A stretch of DNA of 64,000 nt from NCBI RefSeq assembly GCF_003815915.1, contig NZ_CP033929.1, forward strand, positions 1,550,001-1,614,000, given 5' to 3'. Under the pieces are notes generated by a model. It did not search any database. It was given only the letters and a program-made list of their open reading frames with translations, and was not told the origin of the DNA. Made by a program: the position numbers and the translations under genes. The DNA is from Chryseobacterium indoltheticum. Its GTDB lineage: Bacteria; Bacteroidota; Bacteroidia; Flavobacteriales; Weeksellaceae. Of this stretch, positions 15,719-26,189 are shown piece after piece. The number at the start of each line of letters is the position of its first letter. The first letter of the stretch is position 1.

Positions 15719-18598
15719 TTAGAATCCATATTTTTCTTCGCGTTTTTTGAATGCTTCTTTTCCTCCTTCAACAATTTCAGCTATATGTTCTCTAATTCCC
15801 ATAGATTTTAACAAATTTGTATTATTTATGTCTTTAGAAAATGAGTCTTCGATAGCTCCATTTACATAATCAAAAATATAATCGCTTGTACTTTCAATAT
15901 CATTTTGACCTTTTTGATTTGCAACTATAATATTCTCGGCATCCGCATTTACAACTATATTAGGGTTGTGAGTAACCAATATTATTTGACGCTCTTTCTT
16001 TTTGTGTTTTAAATATTCTACTAAATCTTTTGAGACGGAACGATTATCTAAATTATCTTCAGGTTGGTCTATTAGGATAGGTGTTTTTAATTCACTTAGA
16101 CCTACAATAAGCATTAAAATAACAAAACTGGCTTTACCTGTAGACATCTTTCCTAATTTATCACCTTTATATTCTATTTCCCAATAATCAAAAAAATAAT
16201 CGTAAAGTAAATTTTTAATAGCATGTTGTTTACTTACTTTACTTAGCAGGATGTATTCACCATCAATTATATTTTCAAATATATTTTTCAAATCGTATAT
16301 GAAAGATTTAGTATCATATTTGTCTAAAGCAGAAAGGTTTGAATTAATGATTTGCCAATTATTATATGATTTATATGTTCCGTGGCTTATATCTAGCATA
16401 TCATTTCTAAATTTAGGAAAATTGAACTTCACTCTTCCATTGATAATTAAACCGTCTTTTTCTAAAATTTCAACACGTTTTTTTAAGTTTTTAATTAAAT
16501 CACGATATTCTTTAAAAGACTTTATGTAAAGAGTAAAAAGCTTGTGTTTTTCTTTAAATAGTTCATTTTGATAAGTATCTATTTCTTTGTTTAATTGTGA
16601 AATCGCTAGTAAATTTTTTTTATCTTCCTCTATAGATAATTCTAAACTTTTAATATTTTTTTCAACTTCCGCATTTTGTCGGTACTTTTCTAAATCCTTA
16701 TCATTTGTATCTTTTCTACTTTTTATTTTAGAAAGGAGATTCTTAAAAATATTTTCATTTTTAAAAATAGTGTTTCCATCATCTGTTATTTGTACTTCAT
16801 ACGATGAAATGAAGCCATCTAAATTTAAAATGAACTTATCTAAATCTTGATAATGATTTATAAACTCGCTTTGAATTTCTGCATTTTCTAAAGAAGAGGC
16901 AATGATATCTTTTTGTCTTTTTAGTTCATTAAGAATATGTTCAGCCTCATTATTAAATTTAGATATTTTTTTATAATCATTATTAATTTTGTTTTTATCA
17001 ATATTAATTACTTCAGAATCTTTTTGAAGAAGATTGTATTTTTTTATTTCATCATCGGTTAAACCAATTCCTTTTTTTAATTCTGTTATCTTATTATTAT
17101 TAGCTTCAATATTTTTTTCTAAGACCTCTTTATTGCTTTTAGTTTTTAATAGATTTTCTAATTCAGATATTTTTTCCTTAATTTCAAAATAGTTATCAAT
17201 AATGCGATCTCTTTCTTTATCATTTGCTATAACATTTGTTAAAAATATATCATTATATTTTTCCCTTGATTCTTTATCTTCAATTATTAAGTTTCTGATT
17301 ACTTTATTTAATGAATCACCGGTTTTATATTGTTCAGGTTCAGCCAATTTTATTAAATAATTTTGCGGAATATATTTAATATCTGGAATTATATTTTTTC
17401 CTTCAAGGTCATATCTTGACTGCGGGATTCCAACTTTTGTTTTTACTAAAAAATCAAAATTTATATCAGGATTTTCTCCTTCTCTAAAGTTATATTTATT
17501 TTCTATTTTTTCATCTTTAAATATCTTTTCATTGCCAAGTAATGTTTTTGCAATATTGTATAACAAGATTGATTTACCAGATGATTTACCACCAATGATA
17601 ACATTGAGATTCTGATTTAATTTTATTGGCTCAGAGATAAATTTTTGATTTTCGCTTATAAATTGAATTTCATCAATTACTAGTTTGTCTTCCTTAAAAT
17701 CAGGCTTATCAAGTTGAATTTTTACTCTTTCATTTGGCTCATAGAGAATTTGTTTCAAGCCTTCAAATGTAGGTTGTGCTTTAATCCAAGTATTACAAAA
17801 GTAATTTAATATTGGTTTTTTTGTTTCATTTTCATCAAATTCAAATGTGTCTAAAAAATTGAAATCATGAATATCTAAAGAATGTAATAATCTCTTATTT
17901 CCATATTCATTAAGCCAATTTTGGTTTTTTTTATTAGTTTCAAAACCATTACTGAAAAAAGCATTTACTTTCGAATATAAATCCTCTTTAAAAGGTTTCA
18001 GTTGCTGGTTTTTATCCAAATTACTCCATTCTTTGTAACCTAAAAATAATATTACCTTATCTTTCCATGTATCAGATTTAATTTTATTAAAGACAATATC
18101 TGTTGGAGGAATTAAATTTGCAAAGCCTGTATTTAAATCATTATTTCCTTCTAAAGTCAAATTATCAATTGATAGCATCTTCGTTGAATGTTTATCAAGC
18201 TTTGTAATTGGAATTTGCTCGATGAATTCTCTTCTAACACAATTTATTTCTTTTTTTAAATCAGATTCATCTAAGTTGAAAAGAATATGCAAATTTATTT
18301 TTTGTAATTTACTTTCGCTAGCACTTCCAAATGTATCTATCCTAAACTCTAAGATTGGAAAAATTTTTTCGATATTAGCTAATCTTCCACTTTGTTTATA
18401 CTCCATTACTTTTTCGTAACCATCAATGAAGTAATAATCAGTAATACCTATTACTTTGACGTCTGTAGGCAGATTTTCTAGAGCATTTATAAATTTTTCC
18501 CAGCCGTCATTGTTGTTGCCGTAATTTTGATTTATGGATGCGGGCGTATGTATATGTAGATCCCATTTATTCCATTCAGAGCCTCTGTTAATTGCCAT
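15719..18598 (-). CDS. PHP-domain / SMC-like AAA ATPase (TrlF-type architecture)
   Basis: 959 aa from ATG 18598 (MAINRGSEWNKWDLHIHTPAS). The PHP phosphoesterase signature HIH is at residues 15-17, with VIGITDYYF and NLHILF as later metal-binding segments. A Walker A GGKSSGKS lies at about 333, a long coiled coil at about 440-740, an ABC-type signature STGKAS near 815, Walker B PILIDQPEDNLD near 840 and an H-loop LVTHNPN near 870. This is a RecF/SMC-type ATPase fused to a predicted phosphoesterase or nuclease; I recall such proteins labelled TrlF family. The gene is visibly richer in A+T than both neighbours and has its own promoter-like box, suggesting acquisition. It is coupled to nucleotidyltransferase 2. 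Confidence 0.8.
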   Translation of the reverse strand: MAINRGSEWNKWDLHIHTPASINQNYGNNNDGWEKFINALENLPTDVKVIGITDYYFIDGYEKVMEYKQSGRLANIEKIFPILEFRIDTFGSASESKLQKINLHILFNLDESDLKKEINCVRREFIEQIPITKLDKHSTKMLSIDNLTLEGNNDLNTGFANLIPPTDIVFNKIKSDTWKDKVILFLGYKEWSNLDKNQQLKPFKEDLYSKVNAFFSNGFETNKKNQNWLNEYGNKRLLHSLDIHDFNFLDTFEFDENETKKPILNYFCNTWIKAQPTFEGLKQILYEPNERVKIQLDKPDFKEDKLVIDEIQFISENQKFISEPIKLNQNLNVIIGGKSSGKSILLYNIAKTLLGNEKIFKDEKIENKYNFREGENPDINFDFLVKTKVGIPQSRYDLEGKNIIPDIKYIPQNYLIKLAEPEQYKTGDSLNKVIRNLIIEDKESREKYNDIFLTNVIANDKERDRIIDNYFEIKEKISELENLLKTKSNKEVLEKNIEANNNKITELKKGIGLTDDEIKKYNLLQKDSEVINIDKNKINNDYKKISKFNNEAEHILNELKRQKDIIASSLENAEIQSEFINHYQDLDKFILNLDGFISSYEVQITDDGNTIFKNENIFKNLLSKIKSRKDTNDKDLEKYRQNAEVEKNIKSLELSIEEDKKNLLAISQLNKEIDTYQNELFKEKHKLFTLYIKSFKEYRDLIKNLKKRVEILEKDGLIINGRVKFNFPKFRNDMLDISHGTYKSYNNWQIINSNLSALDKYDTKSFIYDLKNIFENIIDGEYILLSKVSKQHAIKNLLYDYFFDYWEIEYKGDKLGKMSTGKASFVILMLIVGLSELKTPILIDQPEDNLDNRSVSKDLVEYLKHKKKERQIILVTHNPNIVVNADAENIIVANQKGQNDIESTSDYIFDYVNGAIEDSFSKDINNTNLLKSMGIREHIAEIVEGGKEAFKKREEKYGF

Positions 18599-18648
18599 AG
18601 TTTTAGTTTCTTCTAATATATTAATATTTAGTATAATTACCCAACAAA

Positions 18649-18656
18649 CAAATATA
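18649..18656 (-). promoter_or_regulatory. -7 box of the PHP-ATPase gene
   Basis: TATATTTG on the minus strand, about 50 bp before ATG 18598 and just beyond the upstream terminator. This suggests the ATPase-nucleotidyltransferase pair has its own promoter. Confidence 0.5.
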
Positions 18657-18668
18657 TTCACAATCCAC

Positions 18669-18695
18669 AAAAAAAGATTACGGCTTCCCGTAATC
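18669..18695 (-). terminator. Terminator after nucleotidyltransferase 1
   Basis: An 8-bp stem (GATTACGG at 18676-18683, CCGTAATC at 18688-18695) with a 4-nt loop, followed on the minus strand by seven T. It separates nucleotidyltransferase 1 from the PHP-ATPase. Confidence 0.85.
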
Positions 18696-18702
18696 TCTGA
18701 AT

Positions 18703-19461
<759 letters not shown>

Positions 19462-19462
19462 T

Positions 19463-19647
19463 TAAACGCAAAGGCGCAAAGGTTTTAAATTAGTTATGTT
19501 TTTAAGGCGCAAGACACTTCGACAAGCTCAGTGTGACAGTGTGTATTTCAAAAGTCTACACTAAGTTGAAAGTTGTAATTTAATGGAGATAAAAATCCTT
19601 GCGCCTTAAAAAGTATAGTTGTTAAAGAAATTGCGCCTTCGCGTTTA
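19463..19647. repeat. Nested palindromic element between rtcB and nucleotidyltransferase 1
   Basis: Outer arms TAAACGCAAAGGCGCAA (19463-19479) and TTGCGCCTTCGCGTTTA (19631-19647) match at 16 of 17 positions. Inner arms TTTTTAAGGCGCAAG (19499-19513) and CTTGCGCCTTAAAAA (19598-19612) match perfectly. The centre holds CTTCGACAAGCTCAGTGTGA (19517-19536), a second repeat family that recurs inverted at about 21097-21116. The 185-bp element looks like a MITE containing another repeat. No coding potential is seen. Confidence 0.8.
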
Positions 19648-19659
19648 TCCAACAACAAA

Positions 19660-21057
<1,398 letters not shown>

Positions 21058-21091
21058 TTATTTTGGCAGCTTAACCGCTTTCCGCTCCCGC

Positions 21092-21116
21092 CTGTCACTC
21101 TGAGCTTGTCGAAGAG
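21092..21116. repeat. Inverted copy of the CTTCGACAAGCTCAG repeat
   Basis: CTGTCACTCTGAGCTTGTCG is the reverse complement of the repeat inside the nested element at about 19515-19539, apart from one or two bases. The two copies bracket rtcB in opposite orientation. Confidence 0.7.
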
Positions 21117-21254
21117 TCCACTCAGGTACGGGCTGCGAAAGATTAGACTTTTTATTGCTGCTTTGTCATTTTGTTGATGCAAAGTAAAAGTACAAGTGTG
21201 CAATCTTTTTGCGTAGATCAATTTATTTTAATTATTTTTGAGAAAAATTGTGTT

Positions 21255-21728
21255 ATGCTATTCCCAATTTTGACATTCATTTTATTTTTTGGCTTTGTTG
21301 TATTGGTTTTTTGGCAAAAGTCAGATTCTATCAAAAAGCTGAACAGACAACTTTTAGAAAGTAAGGTGATAATAACGAAAGAACTAAAAGATATCCGTTG
21401 TTTTTGTTTTGCTACTGGAAAAAGAAATCACGATTTCAGGTTTAATAAAGCCGATGTTTACATTTTAGAGGATGCTCTTTTCATTTTTGGCTACTCAGAA
21501 TTTCAAAATTTGAAATGGTACAAATGTTTGGTTATTTTGACCCATCGCGAAGATATTTATAAGGAACAGTTTCCTACGGCGCAAATTCCTAAATTATATA
21601 AGCTCAATTTGCATTCATTTAATCAGGATGTTTTTATAGAATTTCAAACTACGCCTGGGATTTATAGCAATATAGAAATTAGGTTAGAAAATCTAAGCTT
21701 AGAAGATAAACAATTAATAAAAATATAA
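21255..21728 (+). CDS. Small single-pass membrane protein, function unknown
   Basis: 157 aa from the ATG at 21255 (MLFPILTFILFFGFVVLVFW); the open frame reaches back to 21171, but the upstream part is not signal-like and this start places a transmembrane segment at the N-terminus. The rest is a soluble alpha/beta domain that contains an LEDALFIFGYSEFQNLKWYK stretch, which could be a PH-like fold, but no family is recognised. It ends 10 bp before the HopJ-family gene and probably shares its transcript. It is divergent from rtcB. Confidence 0.6.
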   Translation: MLFPILTFILFFGFVVLVFWQKSDSIKKLNRQLLESKVIITKELKDIRCFCFATGKRNHDFRFNKADVYILEDALFIFGYSEFQNLKWYKCLVILTHREDIYKEQFPTAQIPKLYKLNLHSFNQDVFIEFQTTPGIYSNIEIRLENLSLEDKQLIKI

Positions 21729-21738
21729 AATAAAAAAT

Positions 21739-22071
21739 ATGTTATTTGAACAATTAGAAAAATCAGCGGAGGAAATTCAATTTAAAGATGTTATTGCATT
21801 TATTGATGAGCATTACGAGTTTACGCCAACAAAATTTACCAACGGAAATACCGTAAATGAAGCAGATCAGAACAACGGTTCGTGCAAAGTTTTCAGTTTT
21901 GCAAAAATAAATGACCTTTCTAAAGAAGAAACACTGAATCTTTTCGGAGAATTTTACAGAAAAGATGTCTTACAAAATCCTGAAGGAACAGATCATCAGA
22001 ATATCAGAAACTTTATAGAATTCGGCTGGGAAGGGATTTCTTTTGACGGAAAGGCTTTGGTGAGAAAATAG
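21739..22071 (+). CDS. HopJ-family protein
   Basis: A 110-aa protein. IQFKDVIAFIDEHYEFTPTK near the start, and later NNGSCKVFSFAKINDLSKEE and NIRNFIEFGWEGI, match the small HopJ type III effector-like family (PF08888), which is widespread in free-living bacteria with no secretion system. Its function is unknown; no evidence here supports an effector role. It lies 10 bp after the membrane-protein gene. Confidence 0.8.
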   Translation: MLFEQLEKSAEEIQFKDVIAFIDEHYEFTPTKFTNGNTVNEADQNNGSCKVFSFAKINDLSKEETLNLFGEFYRKDVLQNPEGTDHQNIRNFIEFGWEGISFDGKALVRK

Positions 22072-22089
22072 ATTTGTTTATTCATATAG

Positions 22090-22158
22090 TTTGTCATTCC
22101 GTAGGAATCTCTGCAAAATTTTTATAAGTAGTTGCTTAGATTCCTACGGAATGACAAA
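22090..22158. repeat. Dispersed palindrome, family A copy 2
   Basis: Perfect 21-nt inverted arms at 22090-22110 and 22138-22158 around a 27-nt centre; core GTCATTCCGTAGGAATCT. Same arms as 4878-4943, different centre. Confidence 0.9.
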
Positions 22159-22173
22159 TTGGATGTTCATTTT

Positions 22174-22233
22174 AAACCACCCCGTCAAAAGTTCTGCGAA
22201 TTTTCGCCACCCCTCCAAATGAGAGGGATTTTG
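22174..22233. repeat. Repeat family G, intergenic copy
   Basis: Contains CCACCCCGTC (22178-22187), GCCACCCCTCC (22206-22216) and GAGAGGGAT (22221-22229). The order and spacing resemble the intragenic copy at 15178-15226. It lies directly after the family A palindrome. Confidence 0.6.
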
Positions 22234-22275
22234 ATTGATCTAGCCTTAAACTTAATCTTATCCTCAACCTAATTT

Positions 22276-23298
22276 ATGTCATCCAACAAAAACGCTCTGA
22301 TTCGCTATAAAACTTTAGACAAATGTTTGAAGAATACATACAAACAATACACTTTGGAAGATTTGATCGACGAATGTTCTGAAGCGTTATTTGAGTTTGA
22401 AGGAAAAGAATCTTTTGTAAGCAAAAGAACCGTGCAGCTCGATCTTCAAAATATGCGAAGCGAAAAATTCGGCTATGAAGCGCCAATTGAGGTTTATGAA
22501 AGAAAATATTACCGTTACAGCGATCCCGATTACAGCATTCACAATATTTCGGTGAATGAAAATGATCTGAAAGCGATGAATAATGCGATACAGATTTTAA
22601 AGCAGTTTAAGGATTTTTCGATGTTCAAGGAAATGAATGGTGTTATCCAGAAGTTGGAAGATTCTATCCATTCGACCAGCCAAAAATCGATTATTCATTT
22701 AGATAAAAATGAACAACTGAAAGGTTTGGAGCACATCGATGTTTTGTATGAAAATATTTTAAATAAAAAGGTTTTAAAGATTTGCTATAAAAGTTTTAAG
22801 GCAAGAGAAGAGAATTTTTTAACGGTTCATCCTCAATTATTGAAAGAATATAACAACCGCTGGTTTTTGATTTGTTGGCATAAAAAAGCGATCTACAATT
22901 TGGCTTTAGACCGAATAATTTCCATTGAAACAGATGATGATACGGAATATATTGATAAAGATTTTGATGCAGACCGCTATTTTGGCGAAGTGATCGGAGC
23001 AACCGTTTCTGAAACACAACGACCTCAAAATGTTGTTTTTTTTGTCAACTCGCAACACGCTCCTTATGTAAAAACCAAGCCATTTCATCATTCTCAGGAA
23101 ATTATTGAAGAAGATGAAAACGGAACGACCTTTAAAATTTGCGTACAGCTCAATTTTGAACTGGAGCGCATGATTTTGGGAATGGGAGAGTTTCTAACGG
23201 TTTTAGCTCCGAGAAAACTGAAGCAGAGAATTGCTAAAAGTATTAGCATTGCTCATTCAAATTATCAGTCTCAAAATACAACGGCTGAAGAATTGTAA
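22276..23298 (+). CDS. WYL-domain transcriptional regulator
   Basis: A 340-aa protein. An N-terminal winged-helix region (TLDKCLKNTYKQYTLEDLID and SKRTVQLDLQNMR) is followed by a WYL domain with the segment LTVHPQLLKEYNNRWFLICW and a C-terminal extension (LNFELERMILGMGEF). WYL regulators sense nucleic acid or nucleotide ligands and often control defence or RNA/DNA-damage functions. Its place at the end of the island, near rtcB, makes it a candidate regulator of that set, but no shared operator was found. The gene is plus-strand and is not in an operon with rtcB. Confidence 0.85.
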   Translation: MSSNKNALIRYKTLDKCLKNTYKQYTLEDLIDECSEALFEFEGKESFVSKRTVQLDLQNMRSEKFGYEAPIEVYERKYYRYSDPDYSIHNISVNENDLKAMNNAIQILKQFKDFSMFKEMNGVIQKLEDSIHSTSQKSIIHLDKNEQLKGLEHIDVLYENILNKKVLKICYKSFKAREENFLTVHPQLLKEYNNRWFLICWHKKAIYNLALDRIISIETDDDTEYIDKDFDADRYFGEVIGATVSETQRPQNVVFFVNSQHAPYVKTKPFHHSQEIIEEDENGTTFKICVQLNFELERMILGMGEFLTVLAPRKLKQRIAKSISIAHSNYQSQNTTAEEL

Positions 23299-23353
23299 AT
23301 TTAGAATTAAAAATTGGCTTGAAACTTGTAATTGTTTCCGAAAATAAATTATT

Positions 23354-23491
23354 ATGAAATCCAGAATATTAAAAGCCGTTGTGGCACTCGTTGTGCCGAT
23401 TGTTATAGAATTTATCATTAAAAAAGTTACAGAGAAGCTCGATAAAAACAAAGATGTGAAAGATGTAAAATCTATTCCTTCGCCTCATTAA
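23354..23491 (+). CDS. Small membrane protein (45 aa)
   Basis: A 45-aa open frame (MKSRILKAVVALVVPIVIEF then a charged Lys/Asp-rich tail). One N-terminal transmembrane helix, then KKVTEKLDKNKDVKDVK. Sits 55 bp after the WYL gene and before a terminator, so it is plausibly expressed with it. It has no recognised family; its clean start, helix and stop support a real gene. Confidence 0.55.
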   Translation: MKSRILKAVVALVVPIVIEFIIKKVTEKLDKNKDVKDVKSIPSPH

Positions 23492-23498
23492 AATCATA

Positions 23499-23526
23499 AA
23501 ACCTTCCTAATTGGGAGGTTTTTATT
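23499..23526. terminator. Bidirectional terminator
   Basis: AACCTTCC and GGGAGGTT form an 8-bp stem with one G-U pair, flanked by T and A runs, between the small membrane protein and the convergent response regulator. Confidence 0.75.
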
Positions 23527-24286
23527 TTTCAATCCATTCTCTGAAATCTGCTGTCTGACTTTGACTTGTGATAAGTGGATTTCCCCAACCTTTCATCTCT
23601 AAAGCTAAAGCATTTTTCGAGTATCGCTCCAATTTTATAATACTTTTTTTATTGATCAGTTCACTCCGATTGATCTTGAAAAATTCGTTAGGATTCAGCT
23701 GCGATTCTATTTCTTTAAGCACGGTTTGATTGAGTAAATGTTTTTTACCGGAATCATCAAACGCAAAAATAACTCCTTCTTCAGCTTTAAAAAATGTAAT
23801 ACGCTTAGTTTCTAAAAAATAAATCCCTTTATTGCTGATCACGCTGAATCGCTCTTTGAAACTTTTGGGCTGAATTTCTTTTTGAATCTGACTTATTTTT
23901 AATAAAATTTCATCGGAAGCATGAGACTTATTTAATATTGAAAATTTATTCCAGGCTTTTTGAAAACGTTCTAATGTAAAAGGTTTCAGAAGATATTCAA
24001 TTCCATTTGTTTCAAAAGCATTCATCCAAAATTGATCATAAGCAGTTGTAAAAATAATCGGACAGGAAATTTTCACCTGATCATAAATTTCAAATGCATC
24101 TCCGTCTAACAATTCAATATCTGAAATAATAAGATCAATAGATTTTTCTGTTTTTAAAAAATCTATAGCCTGTTCCACATTATCGATTTCTGCTATGATT
24201 TCAGTAGTTTCTTTTAACTCATTAATAAATCTAATGAGTTTTTTTCTTGCCGGGATTTCATCTTCAATAATGACTATTTTTATCAT
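23522..24286 (-). CDS. LytTR response regulator
   Basis: A 254-aa protein. The receiver domain has the acidic pair in VIIEDEIPARKKL and the phosphoacceptor aspartate in LIISDIELLDGDAF (about residue 55), with the conserved lysine in LLKPFTLERF. The C-terminal LytTR DNA-binding domain includes FKINRSELINKKSI. It overlaps the histidine kinase by four bases, so the pair is translationally coupled. The target genes are unknown. Confidence 0.93.
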   Translation of the reverse strand: MIKIVIIEDEIPARKKLIRFINELKETTEIIAEIDNVEQAIDFLKTEKSIDLIISDIELLDGDAFEIYDQVKISCPIIFTTAYDQFWMNAFETNGIEYLLKPFTLERFQKAWNKFSILNKSHASDEILLKISQIQKEIQPKSFKERFSVISNKGIYFLETKRITFFKAEEGVIFAFDDSGKKHLLNQTVLKEIESQLNPNEFFKINRSELINKKSIIKLERYSKNALALEMKGWGNPLITSQSQTADFREWIEK

Positions 24287-25308
24287 GCTTCTTGAATTAT
24301 AGGTAAGGTTACGGAAAATTGATCGCTGGTATTTTGAATTTTTATCTGACTTTCGGTCAATAAAAAATACTGTTCGTTGAGGTTTTTCAATGCTTTTCCT
24401 GATGGAGATTTTGTGTTTCTCTTTTGAATAATATTATTTGAAACTCTAAGATTTTCATCAATGCTGATGGTGATAAAAATAGTTTTTTTTTCTGTTCCGA
24501 AATTATGCTGAATGGCGTTTTCTAATAATAACTGAAGACTTAACGGAACTATAAAACCGTGCGATTGATTATTTTTTATTTCCAATTGATAAAATTTTCC
24601 ATATTTATGCTGAATCAGTTTAAAATATTTTTTAACGAAAGCTAATTCTTCATCAATTTCTACTAATTTTTTATCTGAAACCTGCAAAACATAGCGGTAA
24701 ATATCTGCAAATTCGTTGAGGAAATCTGATGCTTGGGCTTTATCTTCTTCAATAAGCTGGTCGAGAATATTCAAATTATTAAATAAAAAATGGGGGTTGA
24801 GCTGGTTTTTAAGCTGATTGATCTTGGTCTCGGAAAGCATTTCATTAAAAGCTGCAATCTGTTTCTGGTTTTTCTGATTTTTTTGGTAATAATAAAAAAC
24901 AAGAAAAAAACTTCCGTAAATAAAAGCATTTAAAAAATCTGAAATAACATTGTTGAGAAATGTTTGCGAATTAAAGTTCCTTTCAAAAGTATCAAAAATA
25001 AAAGCGATAATAAGTTTAAAAATATTAAGTATCACCAAATACAAAAGAAGGGAAGTTCCAAAAATTTTAAAAATTTCTTTAAAATTGAAATTATCTGATT
25101 TTTGCCAATAGATCATCAGAAAACGCATAATCAGAAATAGAATACCGGCATTTACAAAATATAATACCGGAGCTTCCGGTGTGAAAGTGTACCAGTTGAT
25201 CTCTCTTTCTGTCTGAAAACGGATTTCTATAGTTTGCACATAAGAAAAAAGAAAAATAAAGAGTAAAAAGTATTTGTTCTGCTGTATTTCGTTTAAAATT
25301 TTCTTCAT
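24283..25308 (-). CDS. Sensor histidine kinase, LytS/YehU type
   Basis: A 341-aa inner-membrane protein. The N-terminal half has about four hydrophobic segments separated by short loops. The His_kinase domain carries the phosphoacceptor histidine in NQLNPHFLFNNLNILDQL (about residue 175), and the C-terminal ATPase has an N-box LLLENAIQHNF. The ATP-lid and G-boxes look reduced (SPSGKALKNLNEQY), as is common in this family. It is the upstream, coupled partner of the LytTR regulator. Confidence 0.9.
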   Translation of the reverse strand: MKKILNEIQQNKYFLLFIFLFSYVQTIEIRFQTEREINWYTFTPEAPVLYFVNAGILFLIMRFLMIYWQKSDNFNFKEIFKIFGTSLLLYLVILNIFKLIIAFIFDTFERNFNSQTFLNNVISDFLNAFIYGSFFLVFYYYQKNQKNQKQIAAFNEMLSETKINQLKNQLNPHFLFNNLNILDQLIEEDKAQASDFLNEFADIYRYVLQVSDKKLVEIDEELAFVKKYFKLIQHKYGKFYQLEIKNNQSHGFIVPLSLQLLLENAIQHNFGTEKKTIFITISIDENLRVSNNIIQKRNTKSPSGKALKNLNEQYFLLTESQIKIQNTSDQFSVTLPIIQEA

Positions 25309-25384
25309 GGTTTCGTGACAACAAAATAGTTCTATAAAAATACAGAACTATTAATAAATTTTATAATTGAAAATGTGTTTACGG

Positions 25385-26065
25385 TTATTTTGAAGGTTCT
25401 TGGGGAAATGAAGCGGTAATATTACCTTTATCATCATAAAAATCGAGCTTTGCTTTGTTTTTTTTGTCTACATATAACATGGCTTTAGGTAATCCTTTTG
25501 CATCAAAAAGAAAAAGGCCATCTCTTTGTCCGCGAGATTTTCCGAGCATAATTCTTGGCGTTCCTTGTCCGAAATTTTTAGTTCTCTGAGATTCATTTTT
25601 AGAACGATCGTTGAATGTAAGACTGCTTCCTACAAACCTTTCATTGCCTTTCTGATAATCTTCCGATAACAATTGCATGATTTGATCACCGTCATATTGA
25701 TCATGCGTGAATGAAAGTCCTGAAGAATGACCATCTGTGTTTTTCTTACCGTCATAGATAAAGCCACCACATTCAAGGCCTTCTTCATTGAAAAATAACA
25801 TTCCGGAACGTTTTTTACGCTTTTCGTTGGTGTAAACACCGTTGATTTTTATTTTTCCGTTTGGAAAACGATCTACATTGGTAATTACCATTTTAACAGT
25901 ACCATCTTTTTCAACGATATTAATTCTTTCCACATCGATTTCTGAAAACTTTTGATTTCCATTACTTTTAAAAGCTGAATTGACTAAAAAGAAAATTACA
26001 ATGGCCATAGAAAGGGCAAAAGCTCTTAAAAATACAAGTTCTCTGTTGATACGTTTTGATGTCAT
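25385..26065 (-). CDS. Membrane-anchored protein with repeated beta-hairpin units, unknown
   Basis: A 226-aa protein. An N-terminal transmembrane anchor (FLRAFALSMAIVIFFLVNSA) is followed by a soluble domain with several related units that resemble DGKGxxR or NEEGLECGGFIYDGKK, giving a repetitive beta-strand appearance. KINGVYTN and SFTHDQYDGDQIMQLL are also notable. I recognise it as a recurrent flavobacterial hypothetical type with no known function. It lies 76 bp upstream of the histidine kinase on the same strand and may be co-transcribed. Confidence 0.6.
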   Translation of the reverse strand: MTSKRINRELVFLRAFALSMAIVIFFLVNSAFKSNGNQKFSEIDVERINIVEKDGTVKMVITNVDRFPNGKIKINGVYTNEKRKKRSGMLFFNEEGLECGGFIYDGKKNTDGHSSGLSFTHDQYDGDQIMQLLSEDYQKGNERFVGSSLTFNDRSKNESQRTKNFGQGTPRIMLGKSRGQRDGLFLFDAKGLPKAMLYVDKKNKAKLDFYDDKGNITASFPQEPSK

Positions 26066-26189
26066 AATTGTTGATTTTATGGCGTAAAAGTATCATGAAT
26101 ATGGGGTTTGAATCAACAACTATTTTTTGAACGAAGGAAATAAAGCGATGAACTAAGAATAATATAATAGGAGTGAATTTTTAGCTTAA

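Noticed and set aside
15718..15774. Extended N-terminus for nucleotidyltransferase 2
   Set aside because: It would overlap the ATPase gene; the ATG at 15717, one base after the stop, fits the family better.
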